From: an uncultured Agromyces sp.
Lineage (GTDB): Bacteria; Actinomycetota; Actinomycetes; Actinomycetales; Microbacteriaceae
Direction: 5' to 3'
DNA length: 64,000 nucleotides
NCBI GenBank assembly: GCA_913053875.1
Contig: CAJXGN010000001.1
Span: 310,001-374,000, forward strand
Shown in pieces: positions 9,301 through 16,611 of this stretch (the first letter of the stretch is position 1; each line of letters starts with the position of its first letter). A program made the position numbers and the translations under genes. Under the pieces are notes generated by a model. The model had not been told where the DNA came from, did no database searches, and worked only from the letters and a program-made list of their open reading frames with translations.

Positions 9301-12300
9301 GCGTCTCCCCCTCGGTCCGTCCGCTCGTCCGGCCGGGCGTCGGCCTCGGCGGCATCCGCGTCGGCACCCGGCTCGCCGTCGGCGATGTCCGGGGCCGGCG
9401 GGTCCTGCTCGCGCTCCTGCGACTCGGCGGCATCCTCCTCGAGCGGCTCGGCAGCGTCCTGCTCGGCCGCATCCTGCTCGGCAGCGTCCTGCTCGGCCGC
9501 ATCCTGCTCGGCCGCATCCTGCTCGGCAGCGGCATCGGCGCGCACGACCGTGTCGACGAGCGGCGGCGGGGTCGGCCTGCGGCGCCCGCGCTCCCGCCCG
9601 GCCCCGATCGGCATCGCCAGCAGCAGCGTGCCGATCACGACCGCGAGCTGGATGCCCACGACCCAGGCGCCCCATGCGCCGCCCGCACCGACGGGGATCG
9701 CGGTCGCGGCCGTCGTGTCGCCCTCGTCAGCGGTGCGGTACAGGCGTCCGAACTCGGTGTCGCCGACGGGCACCAGGGCCGCGTTCTGGTCCATGGCGAC
9801 GGCGGCGCGCGCCTCGGTGGCCGTCGCCCGCCGCTCGTCGCCGGCCGCGGTGCCGAGCAGCACGAACCGGATGCCGAAGCGCTCGAGCCCGGCCACCGTG
9901 TCGAAGCCGGTGCGGCTCGCGAGGTTGCCCGCGAGCTCCGCGAGCTCGCGCTGGTCGGCGTCGAGCGCCTCGGCCGTCGCCGCGAGCGTAGACTGCTCGT
10001 CGAGGGTCGTGCCGGCACCGTGCTCAAGCACGGCGCGCAGGCCGCCGTCGCCTTGCGGCACGAGCCGCAGCGTGGCCACGCGGGGGTCCTCGGCGACCGC
10101 GGCCTCGACGAACGCGGGGACGGTCCGCGGCCCGGCGGGCTGCACCGCCGCGGAGCCGGTCGCGATCGCGATCCCGACCGGGAGGATCGCGAGGACGACC
10201 CCGAGCAGCGCGACGGCGCCCGGCACCGCGGAGTGCCGTCCGATCGCGCGCAGCGTCACGAGCGCGGCCCCGAGCAGCCCGAGCCAGTACAGGCTGAGGC
10301 CCGACCCCGTCCACACCCGCACCGTGTCCTCGCCCGCGGTGGCGACGGAGACCTGCGCCGCCGCGGCCGCGGTCGCGAACCCCGCCAGGGCGATGCCGAG
10401 CGCGCCGATGCCGGCGCGTGCACCGCGCACGAACACGGCCGCGGCCGCGAGCAGCCCGAGGGGCAGCAGCATCGACGCCACGAGCAGCGTCGGCGCGATG
10501 GTGCCGCCCGTGAGCGCCGCGAGCGGCTCGGCCCACGCCGCGTACGCGTCCGCCGGGAAGGCGAGCACGAGCGCCGTGCCACCGGTCGGGCCCGACGCCG
10601 TCGGCAGGCCGGGGTCCGCGAGCAGGCCGAGCGGCGTGCCGCGCACCACCTGGTCGATGACGAGGGGCGCGGCGAGCACCGCGGCCGGCACCGGGATGCC
10701 GAGGTAGCGCAGCGGGTGCCGGCTGACGATCGCGGCGACGAGCCAGCCCAGCAGGAGCGCCGGTGCGAGCGCCGGCGCGCAGGCCACGACCGCGGCGAAC
10801 AGCAGCGCGGCGACCGCCGCGGCCGGCCACGAGCGCGCAGCGGCGATCGTCGACCAGACCAGCCAGGGCAGCAGCACGTGGGCGAGCACCGCGGCGGGCC
10901 GGCCGTCGGCGAGGGCGACCAGCAGCGGCGGTGCGACGGCCCACGCCAGTCCGGTGACCGCGCGGATGCCGGCGCGGTCCGTCAGGCGCGCGGCGGCGTA
11001 CCAGCCGCCGAGCGCCGACAGCGGGACGGCGCCGATCCAGAGCAGCACGAGCGCGAACGACGGCGACCACCAGCTCGCGGTGCCGAGCACGGCGAGTACG
11101 CCCGCGAACGGGTCGGCCGCGCCGACGAAGCCGGTGCCGATGTCGCGCCAGCCGTAGGCCGCGGAGCCCCAGAGGTCGCCGACCTGCGCGGCGAGCGGCT
11201 GCAGGCCGCCGCCGGAGACGCCCGACGACCCGATCAGGAAGAGGAACAGGAGCACGGATGCGACGCTCGCGGCGAGCACCGTCCAGCCACCGCCGCCCGC
11301 GATGAAGTGCACCTCCTCGCGCTGGCCTCGCGCGCGCACGCGCCGGGCGTCGCGCTCCTGCGCGCGTCGGCGGCGCAGCTCGTCGGGCGGGAGCCGGAGC
11401 GGGGCGATGGCGCTCCACTTGGCCCCGCGATTCCGTCGGATGCGACGACGTGCGGCGACGACCGGTCCGAGCAGCACCATCGTCCGCACGGACGCCGCCC
11501 ACTCGCCGGGGATCGACCCGGGCGCCTTGGTCAGCAGGTGCCACGCCGACCGCAGCACGGCGAGCGGCAGCAGCGACAGCCAATGCACGGGCAGCGCCGG
11601 CCATGCGGCGTACGCGAACCTCCGGTGCAGCTGGGCCGAGCGTCGCTCCCGGTGCCGGCGCCGGGCGACCGCTCCGGCGCGCCGGCCGTCTCGGTCGGCG
11701 GCGATGCGCACGGTCGCCGCCGGCACGACGACGACGCGGTGACCGGCGAGGCGTGCGCGCACGCCGAGGTCGAGGCCGTCGTCGACGACCGGCAGCGCCG
11801 GATCGAGTCCGTCCAGGTCGTCCCACGCCGAGCGTCGCACGAGCATGCCGTGCGGCGAGGCCCCGAGCACGTCGCTCAGCCGGTCGTGCTGACCCTGGTC
11901 GAGCTCGCCCCCCACCAGGTCCACCGACGCGCCGAGCCGGGTCATCGACTCGCCCATCGACGCGATGCGGTCGGGTTCGTCGTCGCGCATGAGCTTGGGC
12001 GCGGCCGCGACGACCGACGGCGCGGTCTCGAGTTCGGCGGCGAGCACCCGCAGCGCGTCCGGCGACGGGATCGTGGCGGCGTCGAGCAGCCAGAGGAGCT
12101 CGCCCGAGGCGCCCTCGGGGTGCGCCGCGACGCCTGCCCGCACCGCGGCGCCGAAGTCGAGCTCCTGCGCGCTGGTCACGATGTGGTCGGGCTCGGCCCG
12201 CTCGATCCGCGACAGCGCGGCATCCGGCACCCGGCAGGCGACGACGGTCAGCGAGTCGACGGCACGGTGCTGCCCGCGGACCGCCTCGAGCGCTCGCTCG

Positions 12301-12353
12301 AGGTGCGGAGCCTCGCCGCGGACGACGAGGACGGCGGCGACACTCGGGATCAT
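9297..12353 (-). CDS. Large fused glycosyltransferase family 2 / multispanning membrane protein
   Basis: A 1018-residue protein. Residues 1-260 form a GT2 (GT-A fold) domain with a degenerate nucleotide-binding region (WLLDAATIPS) and a VDDGLDLGVRARLAGH acceptor region. Residues 270-900 hold about a dozen membrane segments separated by extracytoplasmic loops, reminiscent of GT-C or AftD-like architecture. The C-terminal 110 residues are cytoplasmic and very acidic, with five EQDAA pentapeptide repeats. It probably transfers or exports sugars in cell-wall polysaccharide synthesis. The ATG at 12353 has TAGGCT 7 nt upstream and looks leaderless. Downstream DUF5719 is coupled by ATGA. The substrate is unknown. 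Confidence 0.8.
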   Translation of the reverse strand: MIPSVAAVLVVRGEAPHLERALEAVRGQHRAVDSLTVVACRVPDAALSRIERAEPDHIVTSAQELDFGAAVRAGVAAHPEGASGELLWLLDAATIPSPDALRVLAAELETAPSVVAAAPKLMRDDEPDRIASMGESMTRLGASVDLVGGELDQGQHDRLSDVLGASPHGMLVRRSAWDDLDGLDPALPVVDDGLDLGVRARLAGHRVVVVPAATVRIAADRDGRRAGAVARRRHRERRSAQLHRRFAYAAWPALPVHWLSLLPLAVLRSAWHLLTKAPGSIPGEWAASVRTMVLLGPVVAARRRIRRNRGAKWSAIAPLRLPPDELRRRRAQERDARRVRARGQREEVHFIAGGGGWTVLAASVASVLLFLFLIGSSGVSGGGLQPLAAQVGDLWGSAAYGWRDIGTGFVGAADPFAGVLAVLGTASWWSPSFALVLLWIGAVPLSALGGWYAAARLTDRAGIRAVTGLAWAVAPPLLVALADGRPAAVLAHVLLPWLVWSTIAAARSWPAAAVAALLFAAVVACAPALAPALLLGWLVAAIVSRHPLRYLGIPVPAAVLAAPLVIDQVVRGTPLGLLADPGLPTASGPTGGTALVLAFPADAYAAWAEPLAALTGGTIAPTLLVASMLLPLGLLAAAAVFVRGARAGIGALGIALAGFATAAAAAQVSVATAGEDTVRVWTGSGLSLYWLGLLGAALVTLRAIGRHSAVPGAVALLGVVLAILPVGIAIATGSAAVQPAGPRTVPAFVEAAVAEDPRVATLRLVPQGDGGLRAVLEHGAGTTLDEQSTLAATAEALDADQRELAELAGNLASRTGFDTVAGLERFGIRFVLLGTAAGDERRATATEARAAVAMDQNAALVPVGDTEFGRLYRTADEGDTTAATAIPVGAGGAWGAWVVGIQLAVVIGTLLLAMPIGAGRERGRRRPTPPPLVDTVVRADAAAEQDAAEQDAAEQDAAEQDAAEQDAAEPLEEDAAESQEREQDPPAPDIADGEPGADADAAEADARPDERTDRGGDA
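9451..9525. repeat. Five 15-bp tandem repeats encoding EQDAA
   Basis: Five consecutive 15-bp units alternate between two forms, gcagcgtcctgctcg and gccgcatcctgctcg, and encode the pentapeptide EQDAA near the C-terminus of the giant glycosyltransferase. The near identity of the units suggests recent slippage and possible copy-number variation between strains. Confidence 0.9.
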
Positions 12354-12360
12354 CGCGCTC

Positions 12361-12366
12361 AGCCTA
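12361..12366 (-). promoter_or_regulatory. -10 box for the giant glycosyltransferase gene
   Basis: TAGGCT on the minus strand ends 7 nt before the ATG at 12353, fitting leaderless initiation. It lies in the 76-bp gap after the whiB2 stop, so the glycosyltransferase gene probably has its own promoter. Confidence 0.45.
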
Positions 12367-12429
12367 GGTCGGGTCCTCCCGCGCGCCGTTCAGCCGCGCG
12401 GCGTGCCCCGATCGGGGGCCGAGCGACGG

Positions 12430-12750
12430 TCAGACCGCCCGTCGGCGCAGCTTGCGGCGCTCGCGCTCGGAGAGGCCGCCCCAGATGCCGAAGCGCTCGT
12501 CGTTCGCCAGCGCGTACTCGAGGCACTGCGAGCGCACCTCGCACGTGGTGCAGATCTTCTTCGCGTCGCGCGTCGAGCCGCCCTTCTCGGGGAAGAACGC
12601 CTCGGGGTCGGTCTGCGCGCAGAGCGCATCCGTCTGCCAGGAGAGCGGATTGTCGTCGTCGGTCTGTGCGCGAACCCCCGGGACCCCGAGCTTCACGGGG
12701 TCGATGAACCAGTCGTCCGGTACGCCAGAACGATACTCGGGAATAGCCAT
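12430..12750 (-). CDS. whiB2: WhiB-family transcriptional regulator (WhiB2/WhmD type)
   Basis: A 106-residue iron-sulfur regulator. Four cluster-ligating cysteines sit at residues 44, 67, 70 and 76 (C-x22-C-x2-C-x5-C), followed by the WhiB turn FGIWGGLSERER and a basic C-terminus KLRRRAV that contacts DNA. The insert EAFFPEKGGSTR and the position beside a large glycosyltransferase and DUF5719 gene match WhiB2/WhmD, essential for septation in mycobacteria and sporulation septation in Streptomyces. It probably acts with the housekeeping sigma factor. The ATG at 12750 has a GGGAG ribosome-binding site 5 nt upstream; an in-frame GTG at 12762 is less well placed. Confidence 0.93.
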   Translation of the reverse strand: MAIPEYRSGVPDDWFIDPVKLGVPGVRAQTDDDNPLSWQTDALCAQTDPEAFFPEKGGSTRDAKKICTTCEVRSQCLEYALANDERFGIWGGLSERERRKLRRRAV

Positions 12751-12796
12751 ATCGTCTCCCACCCATTCGTACCGACTCGGCGTGTCGCCGCGTCAC

Positions 12797-12814
12797 GTGT
12801 AATTACACTCGTGT
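12797..12814. promoter_or_regulatory. Palindromic operator-like element upstream of whiB2
   Basis: A perfect 12-bp palindrome GTGTAATTACAC (12797-12808) runs into a second GTGT (12811-12814), giving GTGT, ACAC and GTGT at short spacing. It lies 47-64 bp before the whiB2 ATG and is the most AT-rich stretch of the spacer, so it overlaps the likely -10/-35 region. It is a candidate binding site for an unknown dimeric regulator. Confidence 0.5.
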
Positions 12815-12843
12815 AGTTCGCGTGCGTCAAGTCGCGGATGTTA

Positions 12844-12868
12844 AACCCTCAAGGCATCGTCGAGGGTT
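12844..12868. terminator. Weak hairpin between whiB2 promoter and galE stop
   Basis: AACCCTC (12844-12850) and GAGGGTT (12862-12868) form a 7-bp stem with an 11-nt loop. It follows the galE stop (galE ends at 12910 on the minus strand) and precedes whiB2, so it may end galE transcription. It lacks a U-tract. Confidence 0.35.
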
Positions 12869-12909
12869 AGGCGGGCACTCCGACACGCCGATGCGTAGCG
12901 AAGACGTGA

Positions 12910-13884
12910 TCAGCGGGACTGGTCGGATGCCGCCCTGCGGGCCTCCCACGCACTCGAGACCATGTCCGCGAGCGAGTGCCGCATGCGCCAGTCGAGGTCG
13001 CGCGCGGCGAGGTCGCCGGACGCGACGATGCGGGCCGGGTCGCCCGCGCGCCGAGGCGCGATCTCGGGCGTGAAGTCGATGCCCGTGACCTCGGCGACCG
13101 CGCGCATGATCTCGCCGACCGAGACCCCGTCTCCGGAGCCGAGGTTGTAGACGGGCTCGATCGGCTGGTCGCCGGCGAGTCGCTTCGCCGCCACGACATG
13201 GGCCGCCGCGAGGTCGGCGACGTGCAGGTAGTCGCGCACGCAGGTGCCGTCTGGCGTCGGGTAGTCGTCGCCGTTGATGCGCGGCGTGCGTCCCTCGATG
13301 AGGGCGTCGAAGACGAGCGGGAAGAGGTTGTGCGGGCTGACGTCGTAGACCTCGGACGTGCCCGAGCCGACCACGTTGAAGTAGCGCAGCGAGGTGTGGC
13401 GCAGGCCCGTGGCGACGCCCTGGTCGCGCAGCATCCACTCGCCGATCAGCTTCGATTCGCCGTAGGGCGACTCGGGCGACTTGGGCGTGTCCTCGGTGAC
13501 GAGGTCGACGTCGGGCGTGCCGTAGACGGCCGCGCTCGACGAGAACACGATCCGCTCGACCCCGCGCTCCTGCATCGCGGCCAGCAGCGTCGCGGTGCCC
13601 GTGACGTTCTGGCGGTAGGTGTGCAGGGGCTGCTGCACCGAGACGCCCGCGTACTTGAAGCCCGCGACGTGGATGACCCCGGCGATCTCGTACTCGTGGA
13701 GCGTGCGGTCGACGAGCGGGCCGTCGAGGATCGACCCGTGCACCAGCGGTACGCCCTCCGGTACGAACCCGCGCCGCCCCGACGACAGGTCGTCGAGCAC
13801 CACGGTGCCGAGCCCCTCCGCGACGAGCGCGCGCACGACGTGCGCCCCGATGTAGCCGGCGCCGCCGGTGACCAACCAGTTCAC
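12910..13884 (-). CDS. galE: UDP-glucose 4-epimerase
   Basis: A 324-residue short-chain-dehydrogenase-fold epimerase interconverting UDP-glucose and UDP-galactose with tightly bound NAD. Motifs: Rossmann TGGAGYIGAHV at residues 6-16, SSSAAVYG (catalytic Ser region) near residue 118, and the Tyr-Lys pair in PYGESK near residue 141. RDYLHVADLA near residue 217 is typical of GalE. The GTG start has an AGGAGGA ribosome-binding site. It supplies UDP-galactose to the glycosyltransferases of this window. It is transcribed separately from the small membrane protein gene upstream, from which a strong hairpin separates it. Confidence 0.95.
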   Translation of the reverse strand: MNWLVTGGAGYIGAHVVRALVAEGLGTVVLDDLSSGRRGFVPEGVPLVHGSILDGPLVDRTLHEYEIAGVIHVAGFKYAGVSVQQPLHTYRQNVTGTATLLAAMQERGVERIVFSSSAAVYGTPDVDLVTEDTPKSPESPYGESKLIGEWMLRDQGVATGLRHTSLRYFNVVGSGTSEVYDVSPHNLFPLVFDALIEGRTPRINGDDYPTPDGTCVRDYLHVADLAAAHVVAAKRLAGDQPIEPVYNLGSGDGVSVGEIMRAVAEVTGIDFTPEIAPRRAGDPARIVASGDLAARDLDWRMRHSLADMVSSAWEARRAASDQSR

Positions 13885-13910
13885 GTGTCCTCCTCGCGGG
13901 CCGAGTGGAG

Positions 13911-13941
13911 CCGGCCCGTCGACACTCTATCGACGGGCCGG
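13911..13941. terminator. Strong 12-bp inverted repeat upstream of galE
   Basis: CCGGCCCGTCGA (13911-13922) and its exact complement (13930-13941) flank a 7-nt loop CACTCTA. The loop contains, on the minus strand, TAGAGT (13929-13924), a possible -10 box for galE about 40 nt before its start. It could end transcription of the upstream small gene or be a cruciform operator over the galE promoter. Confidence 0.5.
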
Positions 13942-13990
13942 GCTCGCGGCAGGCGGACGGGGACGACCGGCGGGGCCGGCCGGGCCGGAG

Positions 13991-14140
13991 TCAGATCCGG
14001 GGCGTGATGCGGCGCTCGACGTGACGGATGCGGTCGCGGATCTCGGGGCGGCCGTAGCCGTCGCCGTCGATCCTCCGGAGCGTCTCGACGACGCCCCACG
14101 CGGCCACCGCGACGAGGACGAGGATGAGGAGAATGGTCAT
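13991..14140 (-). CDS. Small single-span membrane protein
   Basis: A 49-residue protein with one N-terminal membrane helix (residues 1-20, MTILLILVLVAVAAWGVVET) and a basic cytoplasmic tail (RRPEIRDRIRHVERRI-like, rich in Arg). TAGATT lies 7 nt before the ATG, so a leaderless transcript is plausible. It is divergent from the GlxA-type regulator. It matches the short tail-charged proteins common in Microbacteriaceae, but no family is recognised and the function is unknown. Confidence 0.6.
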   Translation of the reverse strand: MTILLILVLVAVAAWGVVETLRRIDGDGYGRPEIRDRIRHVERRITPRI

Positions 14141-14212
14141 GGCAGGAAATCTACGGATTGCCAGATCGTGCCACCAGTGGCAGGATTGACACACATCGGC
14201 ACATTCCTGCCA
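14140..14212. promoter_or_regulatory. Three TGGCAGGA repeats upstream of the GlxA-type regulator
   Basis: TGGCAGGA occurs at 14140-14147 and 14178-14185 on the plus strand and as its complement TCCTGCCA at 14205-14212; the flanking bases give a consensus TGGCAGGAWT. A further dyad TGCCAC-CA-GTGGCA (14169-14182) overlaps the second copy. AraC-family proteins bind such direct and inverted repeats, so these are probable autoregulatory sites that could also control the divergent small gene. Confidence 0.55.
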
Positions 14213-14234
14213 CGCTCGAGGAGAGGGCCCGCAC

Positions 14235-15191
14235 ATGCTCACCACCGTCGCCTGCATCGCCCTCCCCCAGCTCGCGCCGTTCGAGTTCGGCGTCATCTGC
14301 GAGGTCTTCGGCATCGACCGCACCGAGCAGGGCGGGCCCACCTTCGACTTCCACGTCGTCGCCGCCGAGACCGGCACCGTCCCCTCGAAGCTCGGCTTCG
14401 ACCTCGTCGTGAAGGAGGACCTGTCGTTCGCCGAGACCGCCGACCTTGTCGCCGTCCCCGCCTCCATCGTCGACTCACCGACCCACCCCGAGGTGCTGCG
14501 GGTCATCCGCGAGGCGGTCGAGCGTGGCGCGTGGGTGCTCTCGGTCTGCAGCGGCGCCTTCACGCTCGGCCAGGCCGGCGTGCTCGACGGCCGCCGCTGC
14601 ACGACCCACTGGATGTACACCGACGCCCTCCAGCGCCGGTTCCCCCGCTCCGAGGTCGACCCCGACGTGCTCTTCGTGCAGGACGATCGCGTCGTGACCG
14701 GCGCCGGGACCGCGGCCGGCATCGACGCCGCCCTGCACATCGTGCGCACCGAGCTCGGCGCCGAGGCCGCCAACATCGTCGCGCGGCGCATGGTCGTGCC
14801 GCCGCAGCGCGACGGCGGCCAGTCGCAGTTCGTGCAGCGCCCCGTGCCCGAGGTGCGCGCCGACTCGCTCGCCGAGGTCACCGACTGGATGCTCGAGCAC
14901 CTCGACGAGGACCTCACCGTCGACGCGCTCGCCCGGCGCGCCCTCATGTCGCCGCGTACGTTCGCCCGCCGCTTCCGCGCGGCGACCGGCACCACGCCCA
15001 CCGCCTGGCTGAACCGTCAGCGCCTGCTGCGCGCGCAGCAGCTGCTCGAGACCACCGGCCTCACGCTCGAGGAGATCGCGCGCGACACCGGCTTCGGCGC
15101 CGCGGCCGTCATGCGGCACCACTTCGTGAAGGTGCTGCAGACCACGCCCACCGCCTACCGACGCACCTTCAGCCAGCGCATCGCCTCCTGA
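14235..15191 (+). CDS. GlxA-type AraC family transcriptional regulator
   Basis: A 318-residue regulator. Residues 1-175 form a DJ-1/PfpI (class I glutamine amidotransferase-like) domain with the nucleophile elbow SVCSGAFTLG near residue 101. Residues 205-318 form an AraC DNA-binding domain with two helix-turn-helix units (LTVDALARRALMSPRTFARRF and LTLEEIARDTGFGAAAVMRHHF). Such proteins often control amine, betaine or stress-related catabolic genes. The N-terminal domain probably senses a ligand. The ATG is preceded by GAGGAGAGGG. The conserved repeats just upstream suggest autoregulation. No obvious catabolic target is adjacent. Confidence 0.92.
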   Translation: MLTTVACIALPQLAPFEFGVICEVFGIDRTEQGGPTFDFHVVAAETGTVPSKLGFDLVVKEDLSFAETADLVAVPASIVDSPTHPEVLRVIREAVERGAWVLSVCSGAFTLGQAGVLDGRRCTTHWMYTDALQRRFPRSEVDPDVLFVQDDRVVTGAGTAAGIDAALHIVRTELGAEAANIVARRMVVPPQRDGGQSQFVQRPVPEVRADSLAEVTDWMLEHLDEDLTVDALARRALMSPRTFARRFRAATGTTPTAWLNRQRLLRAQQLLETTGLTLEEIARDTGFGAAAVMRHHFVKVLQTTPTAYRRTFSQRIAS

Positions 15192-15209
15192 TCGGGGCCG
15201 GCGGATGCC

Positions 15210-16460
15210 TCAGGCGTAGCCGTCGCCCACGGTCGCGATGAACACCTCGCCGTCGCCCGACACCGTCACCGCGCCCTCGTCGGGCGTGATGTAGACGCTC
15301 GCGCCGCGACCGAACGTCGTCTCGCCGTGCGCGCCGGAGATCGCGACGTCGCCGCTCGTGCAGAGCGCGATCGCGGGTCCGTCGAGCGGGATCGGCGTCT
15401 CCGAGGCATCCGCCGCCCGCACCTGGTGCAGCACGAAGTCGGGCACGTCGGGCCGGAACGTCTGCACGCCCGCGCCCGGCTGCTCGGGCCGCAGGTACGG
15501 CACCGGCAGCGGCGAGAAGTCGAGCACGTCGACGAGCTCCTCGATGTCGATGTGCTTCGGGGTGAGGCCGCCGCGCAGCACGTTGTCGCTCTCGGCCATG
15601 AGCTCGATGCCGAGGCCGCGCAGGTACGCGTGCATGTTGCCCGCGGGCAGGTACAGGGCCTCGCCGCGACGGAGCGTGACGTGGTTCAGCAGCAGCGAGA
15701 TGACGATGCCCGGGTCACCGGGGTAGTGCGCGGCGAGGATGCCGACGGTCTCGAACGCCGCGCGGAACGGCGAGGCCGCGTCGGCCGCGCGCACCGCCGC
15801 GAGGGCGACCACGCGCTCGACGAGCCAGGAGACCTCCCCCGTGTCCTCGCCGCGGCCGTCGCGCAGCAGCCACTCGACCGCCTCGCGGAGGCCGTCGTCG
15901 CCGGAGAGGCGGTCGCGCAGCAGGTCGAGCGCCGCCGGCTGCGGGTCGTCGCCCGCCGCATCCGCCGCCCCCAGCTCGTCGACGATCGCCAGCGCCTCGG
16001 CGACCGGCCGGAACCCGCACAGGGCGTCGAAGGTCTCGCTCACCGCGACGATCAGCTCGGGCTTGTGGAACGCGTCGCGGTAGTTGCGGTCGAACGCGTC
16101 GACCGCGATGCCCGCCTCCTCCTCGCGGTCGAAGCCGAGCCGGGCGCGGTCGAGGTCCGGGTGGGCCTGCAGCGACAGCGGGGCATCCGCCGCCAGCACC
16201 TTCAGCAGGAACGGCAGTCGGGCACCGCGTCGTGCGAGGTCGGGGCCGAGGGCCTGCTCGGGAGCGGAGTGGATCCAGGCGCGGAGGTCGTCCACGCCCT
16301 CCGGCGCGTCGGTGACGATGCGCGACGGCGAGCCCGCGTGCGCGCCGAGCCACAGCTCGGCCTCCGGACCCCCGGACGGCTCGGAACCCAGCAACCCGGC
16401 GATCGCCGTGTGGGAACCCCACGCGTAGTCACGGGGAGTATTGCCGATCGGCACAAACAT
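15210..16460 (-). CDS. manA: Mannose-6-phosphate isomerase, class I
   Basis: A 416-residue zinc enzyme interconverting fructose-6-phosphate and mannose-6-phosphate, the entry to GDP-mannose. Type I PMI motifs: NTPRDYAWGS at the N-terminus, the zinc-binding SLQAHPD near residue 96, KPELIVAVSETFDALCGFRP near residue 132 with a metal-binding glutamate, and GLGIELMAESDNVLRGGLTPKHID near residue 286 carrying the catalytic arginine. It has its own promoter (TAGGTT, 16495-16490) and a GAGAGGG ribosome-binding site. The phosphomannomutase gene that accompanies manA in M. tuberculosis is not found beside it here. Confidence 0.95.
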   Translation of the reverse strand: MFVPIGNTPRDYAWGSHTAIAGLLGSEPSGGPEAELWLGAHAGSPSRIVTDAPEGVDDLRAWIHSAPEQALGPDLARRGARLPFLLKVLAADAPLSLQAHPDLDRARLGFDREEEAGIAVDAFDRNYRDAFHKPELIVAVSETFDALCGFRPVAEALAIVDELGAADAAGDDPQPAALDLLRDRLSGDDGLREAVEWLLRDGRGEDTGEVSWLVERVVALAAVRAADAASPFRAAFETVGILAAHYPGDPGIVISLLLNHVTLRRGEALYLPAGNMHAYLRGLGIELMAESDNVLRGGLTPKHIDIEELVDVLDFSPLPVPYLRPEQPGAGVQTFRPDVPDFVLHQVRAADASETPIPLDGPAIALCTSGDVAISGAHGETTFGRGASVYITPDEGAVTVSGDGEVFIATVGDGYA

Positions 16461-16489
16461 GGACGCCCTCTCGCTCGTTCGACTGCATC

Positions 16490-16533
16490 AACCTACCAAC
16501 CGTCTTGGGCGGCTTCGGGCGCCGACCTAGGCT
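16490..16533. promoter_or_regulatory. Divergent promoter region manA / acyl-CoA dehydrogenase
   Basis: TAGGTT on the minus strand (16495-16490) lies about 30 nt before the manA ATG. On the plus strand TAGGCT (16528-16533) lies about 78 nt before the acyl-CoA dehydrogenase ATG. Both have normal leaders with ribosome-binding sites, unlike many genes of the window. The remaining 16534-16611 leader shows no clear structure. Confidence 0.4.
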
Positions 16534-16611
16534 TTCCGGCGTCGACGCGCCGGATCGGCGCGAGCCCCCTGCGGCACCCCGACGCCCCGACGACCACGCA
16601 CTGGAGCGACC

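Noticed and set aside
7966-12707. Very long plus-strand frames opposite the DUF5719 and giant glycosyltransferase genes
   Set aside because: Composition is low-complexity Arg/Ala/Gly/His with no recognisable motif, and the opposite strand encodes membrane and GT2 features with proper overlaps.
12763-12909. A possible small gene or RNA between whiB2 and galE
   Set aside because: No frame with coding bias and no tRNA-like fold; the palindrome and weak hairpin explain the visible structure.
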